Shown in pieces: positions 16,690-25,665 of a stretch of 64,000 nucleotides of DNA. The notes below the pieces were generated by a model, which ran no database searches, was not told where the DNA came from, and saw only the letters and a program-made list of their open reading frames with translations. The position numbers and the translations under genes are program-made. The stretch is from NCBI GenBank assembly GCA_964540105.1, contig CAZILL010000002.1, positions 620,001-684,000 of the forward strand, written 5' to 3'. Source of the stretch: DATKJY01 sp964540105 (GTDB lineage Bacteria; Zixibacteria; MSB-5A5; GN15; FEB-12). How positions within the stretch are numbered: the stretch's first letter is position 1; each line of letters starts with the position of its first letter.

Positions 16690-18765
16690 ATGACACACAA
16701 CACGCCCAAACCAAACCTGCTGACACTGGTCGCCGGCCGTTCAGACATCGTGCTGGCGGTTGCTGTGATCGGGATCATCACGGTTCTGGTCATTCCCATT
16801 CCGGCGATGCTGCTTGATTTTGCGTTGGCGTTCAACATCACGTTTTCGCTCGTGGTCTTGTTGACCACACTCTACATTACCCGCCCGCTCGATCTGTCGG
16901 TCTTCCCGGGGATGCTGCTGATCGTGACCCTGATGCGGCTGTCGCTCAATGTCGCGTCGACGCGCTTAATTCTCGGCAGTGGATACGCCGGCGAAGTGAT
17001 CAATTCCTTCGGCAACTTCGTTGTCCAGGGGAACTACGTCGTTGGCTTCATCATCTTCGCTATCCTGGTGGTCATACAGTTCATCGTTATCACCAAGGGA
17101 GCCGGTCGAATCTCGGAAGTGGCCGCGCGGTTTACGCTGGATGCCATGCCCGGCAAACAGATGGCTATCGATGCCGATCTCAACGCCGGCATTCTCTCCG
17201 AACAGGAAGCACGCACCCGCCGCGAAGATATTGCACGTGAGGCGGATTTCTACGGAGCGATGGATGGCGCGTCGAAGTTTGTGCGCGGAGACGCCGTCGC
17301 CGGGATTCTGATCACACTCATCAACATCATTGGCGGATTTGTCATCGGTGTTGCCATGAAGGGAATGGACATCACGGACGCGCTCCGGACGTACACGCTT
17401 CTTTCCATTGGCGACGGCTTGGTTACCCAGATTCCGGCGCTGTTGGTCAGCACCGCTTCGGGCATCATCGTCACACGCGCGGCGTCGACTTCGAACATGG
17501 GCGCGGATCTCACCCATCAATTGTCGCGCCAGCCGCGGGCCATCATGGTTTCCGCGGCGGTTCTGTTGCTCCTGGGCATCGTACCAGGGATGCCAACGCT
17601 GACCTTCATGGTTCTCGGTGGGCTTGTTGGCGGAATCGGCTACATGACCTCGCAGGCGCAGAAGGCGCGCGTGATCGTTGAGGAAAAAGAAGCACACAAG
17701 AAGGAGACCAGACAGGCCGAGCCTAAAGAGCGACCGGAAGATCTACTGAAGGTCGATACGATCGGGCTGGAGATCGGCTACGGGCTCATCCCGATGGTTG
17801 ATCCCAATCAGGGAGGGGACTTACTGACTCGGATTTCGACATTACGCAAACAACTGGCCACCGAGCTCGGAATCATGGTGCCGCCGATTCGCATTCGCGA
17901 CAATGTACGTTTGAAACCCAACGAATATCAGATTAAGATCAAGGGGATTCGGGTCGCCGGCAGCGAACTGATGCTCGACCACTTACTGGCCATCAACCCC
18001 GGGTACGCAGAAGAGGATCTCGATGGATTCGCGACTCGTGAGCCAGCCTTTGGTCTGAATGCCACCTGGATCATTCCGACTCTCAAGGACGTTGCCGAGG
18101 CCCGACAGTACACGGTTGTCGAGCCCTCAGCAGTTCTCGCGACTCATGTGACGGAGATTGTTCGCGCCTCAGCCCCGGAAATACTGACGCGGCAGGATGT
18201 ACGGCGCCTGGTTGACACCCTCAAAGAAGATTACCCAGCGCTTGTTGATTCGGTCATTCCTGAGACGATTTCGCTCGGAACCCTGCACAAGATTCTCCAG
18301 TCCCTGCTAAACGAACGGATTCCCATTCGCGACCTGCCGACCATCGTCGAGACAGCATCGGATTACTCCGCCGTGACCAAAGATAGCGATGTCCTCGCGG
18401 AATATGTCCGGATGTCGCTCAAAAGGCAGATTTCAGAACTCTATAAAGACAGTTCCGGCAAGATCAATGTGTTCACCATCGATCCGGCGGTTGAACAGAA
18501 GCTTTCGGATTCAGTACAGAACACGAAACAGGGTCTGATGCTGGTTATCGATCCGGCCATGACCGAAGCGCTTCTGAAGAACGTCGGGGAGCAGGCGTTG
18601 CGGTTGTCATCGGGTGGGCTAACACCAGTTTGTCTTTGTTCGCCAAACATTCGGCTTGCCCTTCGTCGCTTGATCGAAGCGAGCCATCCTACGGTGGCCG
18701 TTGTCTCCTACAACGAGATTCTCCCGACCATCGAACTGGTCTCGACCGGAACGGTGAGGTTGTAG
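16690..18765 (+). CDS. flhA: Flagellar export-gate protein FlhA
   Basis: Proton-driven export component forming a nonameric cytoplasmic ring. Eight N-terminal membrane segments (about residues 15-320) with the FHIPEP-type motif region (LDLSVFPGMLLIVTLMRLSLNVASTR) and the conserved loop GRISEVAARFTLDAMPGKQMAIDADLNAG. The cytoplasmic domain (about 360-690) keeps the usual subdomains, ending VVSYNEILPTIELVSTGTV. The length of 691 aa is canonical. flhF begins one base after the stop. Confidence 0.97.
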   Translation: MTHNTPKPNLLTLVAGRSDIVLAVAVIGIITVLVIPIPAMLLDFALAFNITFSLVVLLTTLYITRPLDLSVFPGMLLIVTLMRLSLNVASTRLILGSGYAGEVINSFGNFVVQGNYVVGFIIFAILVVIQFIVITKGAGRISEVAARFTLDAMPGKQMAIDADLNAGILSEQEARTRREDIAREADFYGAMDGASKFVRGDAVAGILITLINIIGGFVIGVAMKGMDITDALRTYTLLSIGDGLVTQIPALLVSTASGIIVTRAASTSNMGADLTHQLSRQPRAIMVSAAVLLLLGIVPGMPTLTFMVLGGLVGGIGYMTSQAQKARVIVEEKEAHKKETRQAEPKERPEDLLKVDTIGLEIGYGLIPMVDPNQGGDLLTRISTLRKQLATELGIMVPPIRIRDNVRLKPNEYQIKIKGIRVAGSELMLDHLLAINPGYAEEDLDGFATREPAFGLNATWIIPTLKDVAEARQYTVVEPSAVLATHVTEIVRASAPEILTRQDVRRLVDTLKEDYPALVDSVIPETISLGTLHKILQSLLNERIPIRDLPTIVETASDYSAVTKDSDVLAEYVRMSLKRQISELYKDSSGKINVFTIDPAVEQKLSDSVQNTKQGLMLVIDPAMTEALLKNVGEQALRLSSGGLTPVCLCSPNIRLALRRLIEASHPTVAVVSYNEILPTIELVSTGTVRL

Positions 18766-18766
18766 C

Positions 18767-19882
18767 ATGCTGATCAAGACCTTCACAGCCGATTCGTCAG
18801 CAGCGGCGCTCAAACAAGTTCGAGCGGAGATGGGGATCAACGCCGTGGTGCTGAAGACGCGCCAGGTGGCCGGACAGGGAGTGCGAGGCTCTATCGAGAT
18901 CACCGCGTGTCTGGACAATCCCACAATCGAGCAGTCAACGAATATCCTGTCGGATTCGCAGGCGGTTCTTCACCCGACGCGAACCCGCGTGGTTGCACCA
19001 TCCCGGCAGGTAAGGACGTTCACCCCTGAAGTGTTGCGCGGCATGAGCGGCGATCAACGGAATCGCCTGAACGATTCAGCGACGAGGAGTGTGGTGGCAG
19101 TACGTACCACAAGCGCTTCGGACACCGAGAGGGAAGAGCTCCGTCGCACGATGCTGGATTCGGATATATCGTTGACGATCATCGAAGCCTCGCTCGCGTC
19201 GATCACCAAGAGGACAGCGGGACGCCCCAACCTGGCAAGCGCACTCCTCGATCACTTGACCGAGCAGTTGTCACTGTCCATGCTCCCCAGGCTGTCCTTC
19301 AAGGACGGCGACCGGGTTCTCTTTCTCGGCGCTGCGGGGAGCGGGAAGACGTCGGCCATGGGGAAGCTCGCGGCGCATCTCGTATTCAAGGAGAAGCAAC
19401 AAACGACGTTGACGACCCTGGATGATGTCAAAATCGGCGCGTGCGAGGAGATGCACAGTTACGCCGACATTCTGGGGGTACGCGCCTTTGAATATCGAGA
19501 CACACGGGAGTCATTTGGGACGAAGGGCGTTGCAATCATTGACTCCCCTTCACTGTCGACACAGCAGGCACAGACTCAGCCATTACTCGAGACGATTCTC
19601 GCGATCAAACCGACACATAGACTTGTCGTGTTTTCAGCGCTGACTCGCTCATCCGACATCTCGGACTTCGCAAAGCGAATCATGCCCTTCCAACCGACCC
19701 ACTTAGTCATGACCATGCTTGATCTCACTGAACGTTGGGGGAGCGTTATGACCGCGGTGCAAGAAACAGGACTGCCGCTGGCGTTCGTGACAAACTCACC
19801 TGCCGGAGTAGGGAGTTTGAACGTCCCAGATCCAGCGCTGTTCGCGCGAAAGATCCTGAAGTTGGGGGTGTGTCATGAATAG
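18767..19882 (+). CDS. flhF: FlhF-like SRP-type GTPase with degenerate G motifs
   Basis: Member of the FlhF family, which places flagella at the cell pole. N-terminal B domain (IKTFTADSSAAALKQVRAEMG) and a P-loop LGAAGSGKTSAMGKLAAHL are clear. Other GTPase motifs have drifted. The region that is normally DTYRIGAxEQL reads LDDVKIGACEEM. The DTAG motif is replaced by IDSPS. The TKLDE motif reads TMLDLTE. The usual C-terminal GQ-VP-D segment is reduced to SLNVPD. The family and place (between flhA and flhG) are firm, but GTP hydrolysis is doubtful. Overlaps flhG by 8 bases. Confidence 0.85.
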   Translation: MLIKTFTADSSAAALKQVRAEMGINAVVLKTRQVAGQGVRGSIEITACLDNPTIEQSTNILSDSQAVLHPTRTRVVAPSRQVRTFTPEVLRGMSGDQRNRLNDSATRSVVAVRTTSASDTEREELRRTMLDSDISLTIIEASLASITKRTAGRPNLASALLDHLTEQLSLSMLPRLSFKDGDRVLFLGAAGSGKTSAMGKLAAHLVFKEKQQTTLTTLDDVKIGACEEMHSYADILGVRAFEYRDTRESFGTKGVAIIDSPSLSTQQAQTQPLLETILAIKPTHRLVVFSALTRSSDISDFAKRIMPFQPTHLVMTMLDLTERWGSVMTAVQETGLPLAFVTNSPAGVGSLNVPDPALFARKILKLGVCHE

Positions 19883-20720
19883 TCCCAGTCTTGGCGGTCG
19901 CGATCGCCGCAGACAGACTCGATGCCGCCTGCTTTCGATCCTCTCGGGAAAGGGAGGGGTCGGGAAGTCAGTTATCGCGTTCAATCTCGCCGACTGCCTG
20001 CATCGTCAGTCATCGAACGTGTTGCTTGTTGATGCCAGTCTCGGTGGCGGGAATCTGCATATCCTGGCGAATGTACCGATCAGCTACGGCGTTGCACAAT
20101 ACGCAGATGGGACCCTCTCACTGGCTGAAGCAATCACGACAATCCGAGACGGCTTTGATCTTCTTGCAGCGTCAGACAACACTGACAAGCAGTCGGCAGA
20201 GCGGTTTGTCCAAAGGCTGCGGATCGACGCCGAGTCCTACGATGTCGTGATTATCGACCACGGGTCGGGGCAGTCTGATCGCTCGACGCAGCTCGCTCAT
20301 GGCTCAGATGTGAATCTGCTCGTGCTCGTCCCGGAACTGACATCAATCGCCGATACCTACGGACTGTTCAAGCACCTGAGTAAGACGCGCCGGCAGCGCG
20401 ACTGCCGCCTCGTAATCAATCGCGCTCAGTCTGAAGACGAGGCCACCTATATCGAATCCAAGTTCATGGCGATGACGGAGCGCTTTCTTGGCGTTGCGCC
20501 GACATACTTGGGGTTCATCCCAGAGGACACGGCGGTGAGGGGCGCGGTCGCATCGCAGATGGCCATATCGCAAAAATCTCCCGACGCACCAGCGTCGCTC
20601 GCGCTCGATCGCATTGCGGAGACAATCGCACCGCAGAGCGCTTTTGAAGCGACCACACAGTCGGAGTCATTCTCACGAACAATATTCAAACCTGCGGCAG
20701 CAGCCGATAGAAGAGGATAG
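19875..20720 (+). CDS. flhG: FlhG (YlxH/FleN) MinD-like ATPase
   Basis: Regulator of flagellar number, partner of FlhF. Deviant Walker A SGKGGVGKS (about residues 24-32), then VLLVDASLGGGNLHIL (the switch-type motif, normally DxDxxxxNxH/D) and VVIIDHGSGQSD. The C-terminal region has LVINRAQS and YLGFIPEDTAVRGAV, typical of FlhG. The N-terminal 20 residues are basic and lack the DQAxxLR helix by which FlhG stimulates FlhF GTPase in characterised species, which fits the degenerate FlhF encoded just before it. 281 aa. fliA begins 7 bases after the stop. Confidence 0.88.
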   Translation: MNSPSLGGRDRRRQTRCRLLSILSGKGGVGKSVIAFNLADCLHRQSSNVLLVDASLGGGNLHILANVPISYGVAQYADGTLSLAEAITTIRDGFDLLAASDNTDKQSAERFVQRLRIDAESYDVVIIDHGSGQSDRSTQLAHGSDVNLLVLVPELTSIADTYGLFKHLSKTRRQRDCRLVINRAQSEDEATYIESKFMAMTERFLGVAPTYLGFIPEDTAVRGAVASQMAISQKSPDAPASLALDRIAETIAPQSAFEATTQSESFSRTIFKPAAAADRRG

Positions 20721-20727
20721 CACACGT

Positions 20728-21600
20728 ATGGTAAGTACAGCTACGAAAAGCCCTGCCAAGCGCGGAAGAAAACCGAAAACCGTCTCCGTCGAACGAGCCG
20801 TGGTCTACGAAACTAGTAAGAAACCCAAGAAGTGGGACGTCACGGTTCGGGATTGGGCGCGTTATCAGAAGGTCCAGACACCAGAAGCGCGGCAGAAATT
20901 GATTGGCAAGTATCTGCCGTTGGTGCAGACCGTTGCGGCTCGAATGGCGATGGGATTTCCACGCTCGGTGGAACTGACCGACTTAGTCAACACAGGGGTT
21001 ATCGGTCTCATCGAGGCGTTCGGGAATTTCGATCCTGAGCGCGGAGTGAAATTCGAAACCTACGCCGTTCCGCGTATCCGTGGCGCCATTCTCGACGAGC
21101 TTCGGGCCCTCGATTGGGTACCGCGTTCAACCCGCGCGAAATCACGCGAGATTGATCGCGCCGTCGTTCACCTGGAAAATATCCTGGGACGTCCGCCGGA
21201 AAAGATGGAGTTAGCCAAACACATGAAGATTTCTGAGTCCGAGCTGCATCTGGCCATCGACGATGTTTCGAGCACGTCGATTCTCTCTCTCGATGAGATC
21301 ATTTATCGCGAGGATGACAATCGGCAGGTTCCGCGCATTGAAACGATCAAGGACCTGGTCGGGCATAGCGTTTTGGGAGAAATCGAAAAGGGAGAGCTAC
21401 GATCGTTTCTTGTGGTGGCTATGGATCGGCTCACTGAACAGGAGAAACTCGTGATTGCTCTCTATTACTACGAAGAACTGACACTGAAAGAAATTGGTGA
21501 GCTGATGTCGATTTCGGAATCACGAGTGTCGCAGATCCATACCCGTGCGGTCATGAAGCTCCGTGGTATGGTTCGGGAGAAATTCGCCCTGACGGCATAA
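20728..21600 (+). CDS. fliA: RNA polymerase sigma-28 factor FliA/WhiG family
   Basis: Alternative sigma factor for late flagellar genes. After a Lys/Arg-rich leader of about 35 residues, region 2 is seen (KYLPLVQTVAARMAMGFP, ELTDLVNTGVIGLIEAFGNFDPERGVKFETYAVPRIRGAILDELR), then region 3 (IDRAVVHLENILGRPPEKMELAKHM) and the region 4 helix-turn-helix (LTEQEKLVIALYYYEELTLKEIGELMSISESRVSQIHTRAV). DWVPRSTR is a FliA hallmark. ATG 20728, after GAGGATAG, is chosen. A far upstream in-frame start would overlap flhG by more than 100 bases. 290 aa. A matching promoter is seen at 27547. Confidence 0.94.
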   Translation: MVSTATKSPAKRGRKPKTVSVERAVVYETSKKPKKWDVTVRDWARYQKVQTPEARQKLIGKYLPLVQTVAARMAMGFPRSVELTDLVNTGVIGLIEAFGNFDPERGVKFETYAVPRIRGAILDELRALDWVPRSTRAKSREIDRAVVHLENILGRPPEKMELAKHMKISESELHLAIDDVSSTSILSLDEIIYREDDNRQVPRIETIKDLVGHSVLGEIEKGELRSFLVVAMDRLTEQEKLVIALYYYEELTLKEIGELMSISESRVSQIHTRAVMKLRGMVREKFALTA

Positions 21601-21627
21601 GGCGACGCAGAGGAAAGAGTCAGTAGT

Positions 21628-21945
21628 ATGGACAGTTCCATCGACCCGGTCGACAAAGCGACACCGTATGTGCAATCCGAGAGGGTGCATCAGTTGAGTC
21701 ATTCCGAGCGCGATAAAGAGCGGAAGTTCGCTCGCGCTCTCCAGGAGAAACTCGCTGAAGAGCTCGAAAAGGAGCGAAGGCATCATAAGGAAGATAGTGT
21801 TGAGACTGGGCAGGAAAAGGATGAAGAGGCAGAGACGGACGGTCGGGAAGAACCGCAGGCGGGCAGCTCGGCCGATGAACCCGATGAGAACGGGGTCGAG
21901 TCGAAGCCGGAGAGAGTTGAAAATCACGTTGATATCAAGGCGTAA
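21628..21945 (+). CDS. Small highly charged protein of the flagellar operon, unknown
   Basis: 105 aa with no membrane segment or signal. The first third is mixed-charge and helical (SHSERDKERKFARALQEKLAEEL could form a short coiled coil). The rest is dominated by Glu, Asp, Lys and Gly and is probably disordered. Shine-Dalgarno AGAGGAAAGAG upstream. Lies between fliA and a membrane protein, all in one direction with short spacing. I do not recognise it. An interaction adaptor is only a guess. Confidence 0.65.
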   Translation: MDSSIDPVDKATPYVQSERVHQLSHSERDKERKFARALQEKLAEELEKERRHHKEDSVETGQEKDEEAETDGREEPQAGSSADEPDENGVESKPERVENHVDIKA

Positions 21946-21963
21946 TAGGAAGGACGCAGAGTT

Positions 21964-22365
21964 ATGCATATCCCAAGAGAACTTCTCATAGACATCGGGT
22001 TGAATGTCGCCATGTCGATGACCGCAGGTGGGGCGTGGGTCGTCATGTATTCGATGTTTCGCCGCCCTAATCTGGCCAAAGTTGCTCAGACCGGTCCGAA
22101 GCGGTTCAACCAGCCCGAGTCGACGAATCCGGCCTCGAAGAGAGAATCGCGGCCGATCGAGTTCGTGAATTTGAGACAGTCTGCCGATATAGAAATAGAT
22201 ACCTCAGGTAACGCTGGGGCAGTCAGTTCCGACGGATATCGTCGCAACCGATCGGAAGTCATGCGCATGGCCAGGGAGATGCTGGCGACTGGTTCGACGC
22301 GGGAAGGGATCCGCAGGAATCTGCCGATTTCGGAGGGCGAACTGGCGATGTTGGCCAACAGATAG
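21964..22365 (+). CDS. Membrane-anchored DUF2802-like flagellar operon protein
   Basis: 133 aa. An N-terminal hydrophobic helix (IDIGLNVAMSMTAGGAWVVMYSMF) is followed by a basic, Pro/Ser-rich linker and a C-terminal helical motif (SEVMRMAREMLATGSTREGIRRNLPISEGELAMLAN). That tail resembles the HTH-like end of DUF2802 proteins, which are also encoded near flhF/flhG/fliA in other bacteria. The similarity is by eye and moderate. Shine-Dalgarno AGGAAGGACG upstream of ATG 21964. Probably a cytoplasmic-facing, membrane-tethered protein of unknown role. Confidence 0.6.
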   Translation: MHIPRELLIDIGLNVAMSMTAGGAWVVMYSMFRRPNLAKVAQTGPKRFNQPESTNPASKRESRPIEFVNLRQSADIEIDTSGNAGAVSSDGYRRNRSEVMRMAREMLATGSTREGIRRNLPISEGELAMLANR

Positions 22366-22389
22366 TTTCTGAAACCGCGGAGAACATAT

Positions 22390-23568
22390 ATGGCAATGGA
22401 AAGCCCGTTCCTGATCTTCAAAGTTGAGTGTCCGATCTGTAAGACAATCAACGAGTATGAAACAATTCGCGTCGGCGCGTATGCCGAAGAGGGGCGCGAC
22501 ACCGACTTCTGTCCCCTCAATGTCAAGTGGCGATTCCCTCGTTATCAGGCGTATAATCCGCTTGTATTTTTCACCGCGACCTGCACCAATTGCTATTACA
22601 CGCGGGAGTTTACAACCGCTTTCAAAGACTGGAAGGCGGACAACAACTTCAAAACCTATCGCCTCAAGACGGTCAAGGATAAGCACCTTGATCAGTTGTC
22701 CATGGCCGACTCTGTCGTCAAATCAATGGGTCAGAAATCCGACGTGAACCGTTACCCGAACGAATCAGCTATCCTGAAACTCCATCTGGCCATCTTTGAT
22801 GAGCAATTGGCCGATCATTACAGCCGGCTTGACATCGGTCGCTTCTACCTGCGCATCGGATGGGTTTTCCGCGAGATGGATCGCAATGAAAACCCGAGTT
22901 TGACGACTCTCAAGGGACTGATGCACGAGATCGAAGAAGCGCATGGTCGGGTCCGCTCCAGTTCGATTGACTGCGGCGATCACGCAGAACGGTTTACGAA
23001 GGTTGTCCGGAACCACTTCGATTCGCCGCAACTTGGGACTGATATCAAGGCCCAGATGCTTGCGTACTCAGGGCGTTACGATCAGGAATTAGGGCAGCTG
23101 CGCAGCGATCTCAGTGTGGTCGGTCAGCGACTCGACACGATCAAGGAGTTGATTGATAGCTATCGTTCCAGTTTGCTCGGTACGAGCGAACATGATCAGC
23201 CGTTCGGGCAGTACACGTCGTTCGCCGATTTTCTTCAGATTCTCCGCAAGGGGTGGTCGGGCGTAGTAACCAACGAACGGGAAGCCTTGGAGAAGTCCGT
23301 CTATTTCTACAAAGAAGCCTTCGCGAACGGCCGCGACATCGCGCCCGGGAATCAGCAGATTCAGGCGTCCTATTTGATCGCCGAATTGTCGCGTCGAATC
23401 GGTGATTACGACGAAGCCCGCCAGTATTTCACAAGCACGATCAAGGCCGGCCAGGAATTCGTTCATCAGAATCGTAACGATCAATCCCGAATCGCTCTGG
23501 CAAAGAAGATTCTTGAACTGGCGATAGAGCAAGGGCGCACGAATCTCAAGGCGAGCAAACCGGTCTGA
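22390..23568 (+). CDS. DUF2225-family protein with zinc-ribbon-like N-terminus
   Basis: 392 aa cytoplasmic protein. The N-terminal DUF2225 domain has two CxxC pairs (CPICKTINEYE and CTNCYYTREF), the arrangement of a zinc-ribbon-like fold, with a FCPLN motif between. The rest is helical and reads like TPR repeats: FYLRIGWVFREMDRNE, then YFYKEAFANGRDI, and ASYLIAELSRRIGDYDEARQYF. DUF2225 proteins occur across Firmicutes, Spirochaetes and FCB bacteria with no settled function. Location in the flagellar operon suggests a motility-linked role here. ATG 22390 is used; ATG 22396 is also possible. Confidence 0.75.
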   Translation: MAMESPFLIFKVECPICKTINEYETIRVGAYAEEGRDTDFCPLNVKWRFPRYQAYNPLVFFTATCTNCYYTREFTTAFKDWKADNNFKTYRLKTVKDKHLDQLSMADSVVKSMGQKSDVNRYPNESAILKLHLAIFDEQLADHYSRLDIGRFYLRIGWVFREMDRNENPSLTTLKGLMHEIEEAHGRVRSSSIDCGDHAERFTKVVRNHFDSPQLGTDIKAQMLAYSGRYDQELGQLRSDLSVVGQRLDTIKELIDSYRSSLLGTSEHDQPFGQYTSFADFLQILRKGWSGVVTNEREALEKSVYFYKEAFANGRDIAPGNQQIQASYLIAELSRRIGDYDEARQYFTSTIKAGQEFVHQNRNDQSRIALAKKILELAIEQGRTNLKASKPV

Positions 23569-23591
23569 GTTGGAGATCCAGGGTCGAGTAA

Positions 23592-24344
23592 ATGCAGCAG
23601 ACGAAAGCGTATCAGGATCCTACCCAGCTCAGACTCTGGGAACGGATTGAAATCGTCGTAGGCGAAGGACCGACCGCGGGTCGATACCTGGCTCGTGTTC
23701 AGGATGTTCTCAAGGACGGGATAGTTATCACCGACCCGGAGTTCCTGGGCGGCAGTTCGCTTCTCCGTGCGGAAGTCTCAGTCAACGTCATGGTGACCAG
23801 AGCTGACGCGGTGTACGAGTTTCGCTCGGTAATCAAGAAGAACAGTCCCTCTTCCGCGAGCCAGTTTCTGCTGTCACCGCCGCGGCAGTTCGAGCGCGTT
23901 CAACGGCGCCTGTTTGTTCGAGTCGAACTGATCCGAAAGCTGGCCTACGCCATCCTGGACGAATCTGTCGATTGGAGATGCTACGAGAAACAGCTCACGT
24001 GGTACAAGACTCAGAGTGTTGATATCAGCGGAGGTGGGATTCAATTCAAGCTCGAATCCGAGCTACCCGCTGGTACGCATGTCGTGCTGCGCATGGACTT
24101 TCTTCAGGACCTGGGCGTTCCTGAGCCGCTCGCCGGTGTGATCCGCCGTACCCTTACTCGCCACCGGGAGCATTTCGCCGGTGTCGAGTTTGTCCGCAGC
24201 GATCAGCTCGACCTCATCTTCGGATCGGACGTGGCGAAAAGTATGCCCACGAGCTTCCACTCCTTCGATCGAAACGCGCAAAACAAGTTGGTCTCATACA
24301 TCTTTCTTACTCAGATCGAGCTTCGGAAGAAGGGGTTGCTGTGA
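23592..24344 (+). CDS. PilZ-domain protein 1 (YcgR-like)
   Basis: 250 aa with an N-terminal YcgR-N-like beta domain (ERIEIVVGEGPTAGRYLARVQDV) and a C-terminal PilZ domain. Both c-di-GMP binding motifs are intact: RxxxR within QRRLFVRV (about residues 102-107) and D/NxSxxG as DISGGG (about 142-147). By family it would bind c-di-GMP and act on the flagellar motor, as YcgR does. The target is inferred. First of three consecutive PilZ genes; its stop overlaps the next start by 4 bases. Confidence 0.85.
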   Translation: MQQTKAYQDPTQLRLWERIEIVVGEGPTAGRYLARVQDVLKDGIVITDPEFLGGSSLLRAEVSVNVMVTRADAVYEFRSVIKKNSPSSASQFLLSPPRQFERVQRRLFVRVELIRKLAYAILDESVDWRCYEKQLTWYKTQSVDISGGGIQFKLESELPAGTHVVLRMDFLQDLGVPEPLAGVIRRTLTRHREHFAGVEFVRSDQLDLIFGSDVAKSMPTSFHSFDRNAQNKLVSYIFLTQIELRKKGLL

Positions 24345-25129
24345 GCGCTCATCAGCCCGAGCCGTCGGTGTATCGAGAACCTCAATCAGTCGATGTCCTT
24401 CGACTTGACATATCCCACTTAGTCGGGCATGAGATCAGTCTCTACTCGGAGCAGTTTCCGGGTAAGGAGATCCCTGCACGTGTCACGTCCGCGCACGACC
24501 GTCTCCTGGTCGTCGACGGCAGCGCGAGCGCAGCCGTGATCGACAATCTTGTGCATGGCCAGACAGTCATAGCGCGCCTGGAATACAAAGGGCAGAAGGT
24601 CTCGGTGCGGGCGCAGTTGAAGCGAACTGTCGGCGGGCGCTGCCAACTTCACTTGGACGAGAAGGTCACACCCCTCTCGCAGCGGCAGTATCGCCGGATC
24701 AATCTCGAAGCCTCGGTCCGGTTGGCCGCGTTTCCAGCGACGACCTTTGTTCGAAAGAACCTGCCCCGCTTGCGGTGGATTGAAACACAAATCGTGAACT
24801 TTTCAAGCGGCGGGGCACTGATCGTTGTGCCCGGCATTCTGGAACGGGACATCTTTCTTCTGCTGAGCATCACTCTGACTACCGACCTCTTTCCGCCGCT
24901 GATCATCGGCCAGGTACGACACTGCTTTGCGGCAGAGAACGGTCGTTTTCACTCGGGAATTGAGTTCTTCATTAGCGAGAAGTTCAAGTCTCAGGCAGCT
25001 CCGGCGAACGTTCACGAGCTGCCATCAGTAGTGCTAAGCTATAGCTCGCGGCAGCGGGAGCAACTAAACAAGAGAATACAAGCATGGACGCCAACACAAG
25101 GCATAAGATTGGAGCAGGGAGAAGTATGA
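24341..25129 (+). CDS. PilZ-domain protein 2
   Basis: 262 aa. GTG start within the GTGA overlap with the previous gene. The N-terminal half has a YcgR-N-like strand pattern (ISLYSEQFPGKEIPARVTSA), the C-terminal half PilZ. The RxxxR motif is in SQRQYRRINLEA, and the NxSxxG motif is NFSSGG. Both motifs are kept, so c-di-GMP binding is likely. It differs clearly in sequence from its two neighbours, so the trio is not a recent duplication. The stop overlaps the next ATG (ATGA). Confidence 0.82.
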   Translation: MSAHQPEPSVYREPQSVDVLRLDISHLVGHEISLYSEQFPGKEIPARVTSAHDRLLVVDGSASAAVIDNLVHGQTVIARLEYKGQKVSVRAQLKRTVGGRCQLHLDEKVTPLSQRQYRRINLEASVRLAAFPATTFVRKNLPRLRWIETQIVNFSSGGALIVVPGILERDIFLLLSITLTTDLFPPLIIGQVRHCFAAENGRFHSGIEFFISEKFKSQAAPANVHELPSVVLSYSSRQREQLNKRIQAWTPTQGIRLEQGEV

Positions 25130-25665
25130 CGCAGAAAGCGAAAATCAAGTTCATCAAGGAAGTCATGACCGACAACAGCACGGTGGCTGTACTCAAGCCA
25201 TTCAAGATAGAGCGGGACGAGCAGCGTCGCTTCCTGCGACTGGAAATCTCGTCGCCGATGTCACTCAATAAGCTTCGTGACACGAGCGGCAATTTCTGGC
25301 CTCAAGGGGACCAACATACCATTCACGGCATGATCCTGAATATCTCAGGAGGCGGCGTGTTGGTGGACGTTGATCAGCAGCTTCTCGAAGGAGATGTCGT
25401 TGCCATGCGCTTCACCGTACAGAACGTCGAGACGCTTGATAACGTGCTCGGACTGGTTAAGCGATCGGATGTCGATGAGGGGAGCTTTCTGGTGGGGATC
25501 GAATTCATCAACCGGGAGTACCTTGCCGACATCTTCTCAGCCGCGGAGATGGAACTGTTGTCCAACAAACTCGGTGATTTCAACACAACCGTGCGCACCG
25601 TGCTGAGCAAGTACGTCCGCCAGGATCTGATCTCCGGAACCGAAGGCAGGCAGAATGCGTATTAG
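25126..25665 (+). CDS. PilZ-domain protein 3
   Basis: 179 aa, the shortest of the three and with only a brief N-terminal segment. RxxxR lies in EQRRFLRLEI and NxSxxG in NISGGGVLV. The middle of the PilZ barrel carries a short insertion (NKLRDTSGNFWPQGD) relative to neighbours. ATG 25126 has GGGAGAAGT directly upstream and overlaps the preceding stop. An in-frame ATG at 25084 is less likely because it would overlap by 46 bases. The stop overlaps the next start by 11 bases. Confidence 0.82.
   Translation: MTQKAKIKFIKEVMTDNSTVAVLKPFKIERDEQRRFLRLEISSPMSLNKLRDTSGNFWPQGDQHTIHGMILNISGGGVLVDVDQQLLEGDVVAMRFTVQNVETLDNVLGLVKRSDVDEGSFLVGIEFINREYLADIFSAAEMELLSNKLGDFNTTVRTVLSKYVRQDLISGTEGRQNAY

Noticed and set aside
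16966..17697. Long minus-strand open frames inside flhA and other flagellar genes
   Set aside because: They are antisense shadows caused by codon bias; none has a recognisable domain or a ribosome-binding site.
20703..20710. GCCGATAG before fliA as a sigma-28 -10 element
   Set aside because: No TAAA-like -35 at 15 bases upstream (ATTC instead), and the site lies within the end of flhG.
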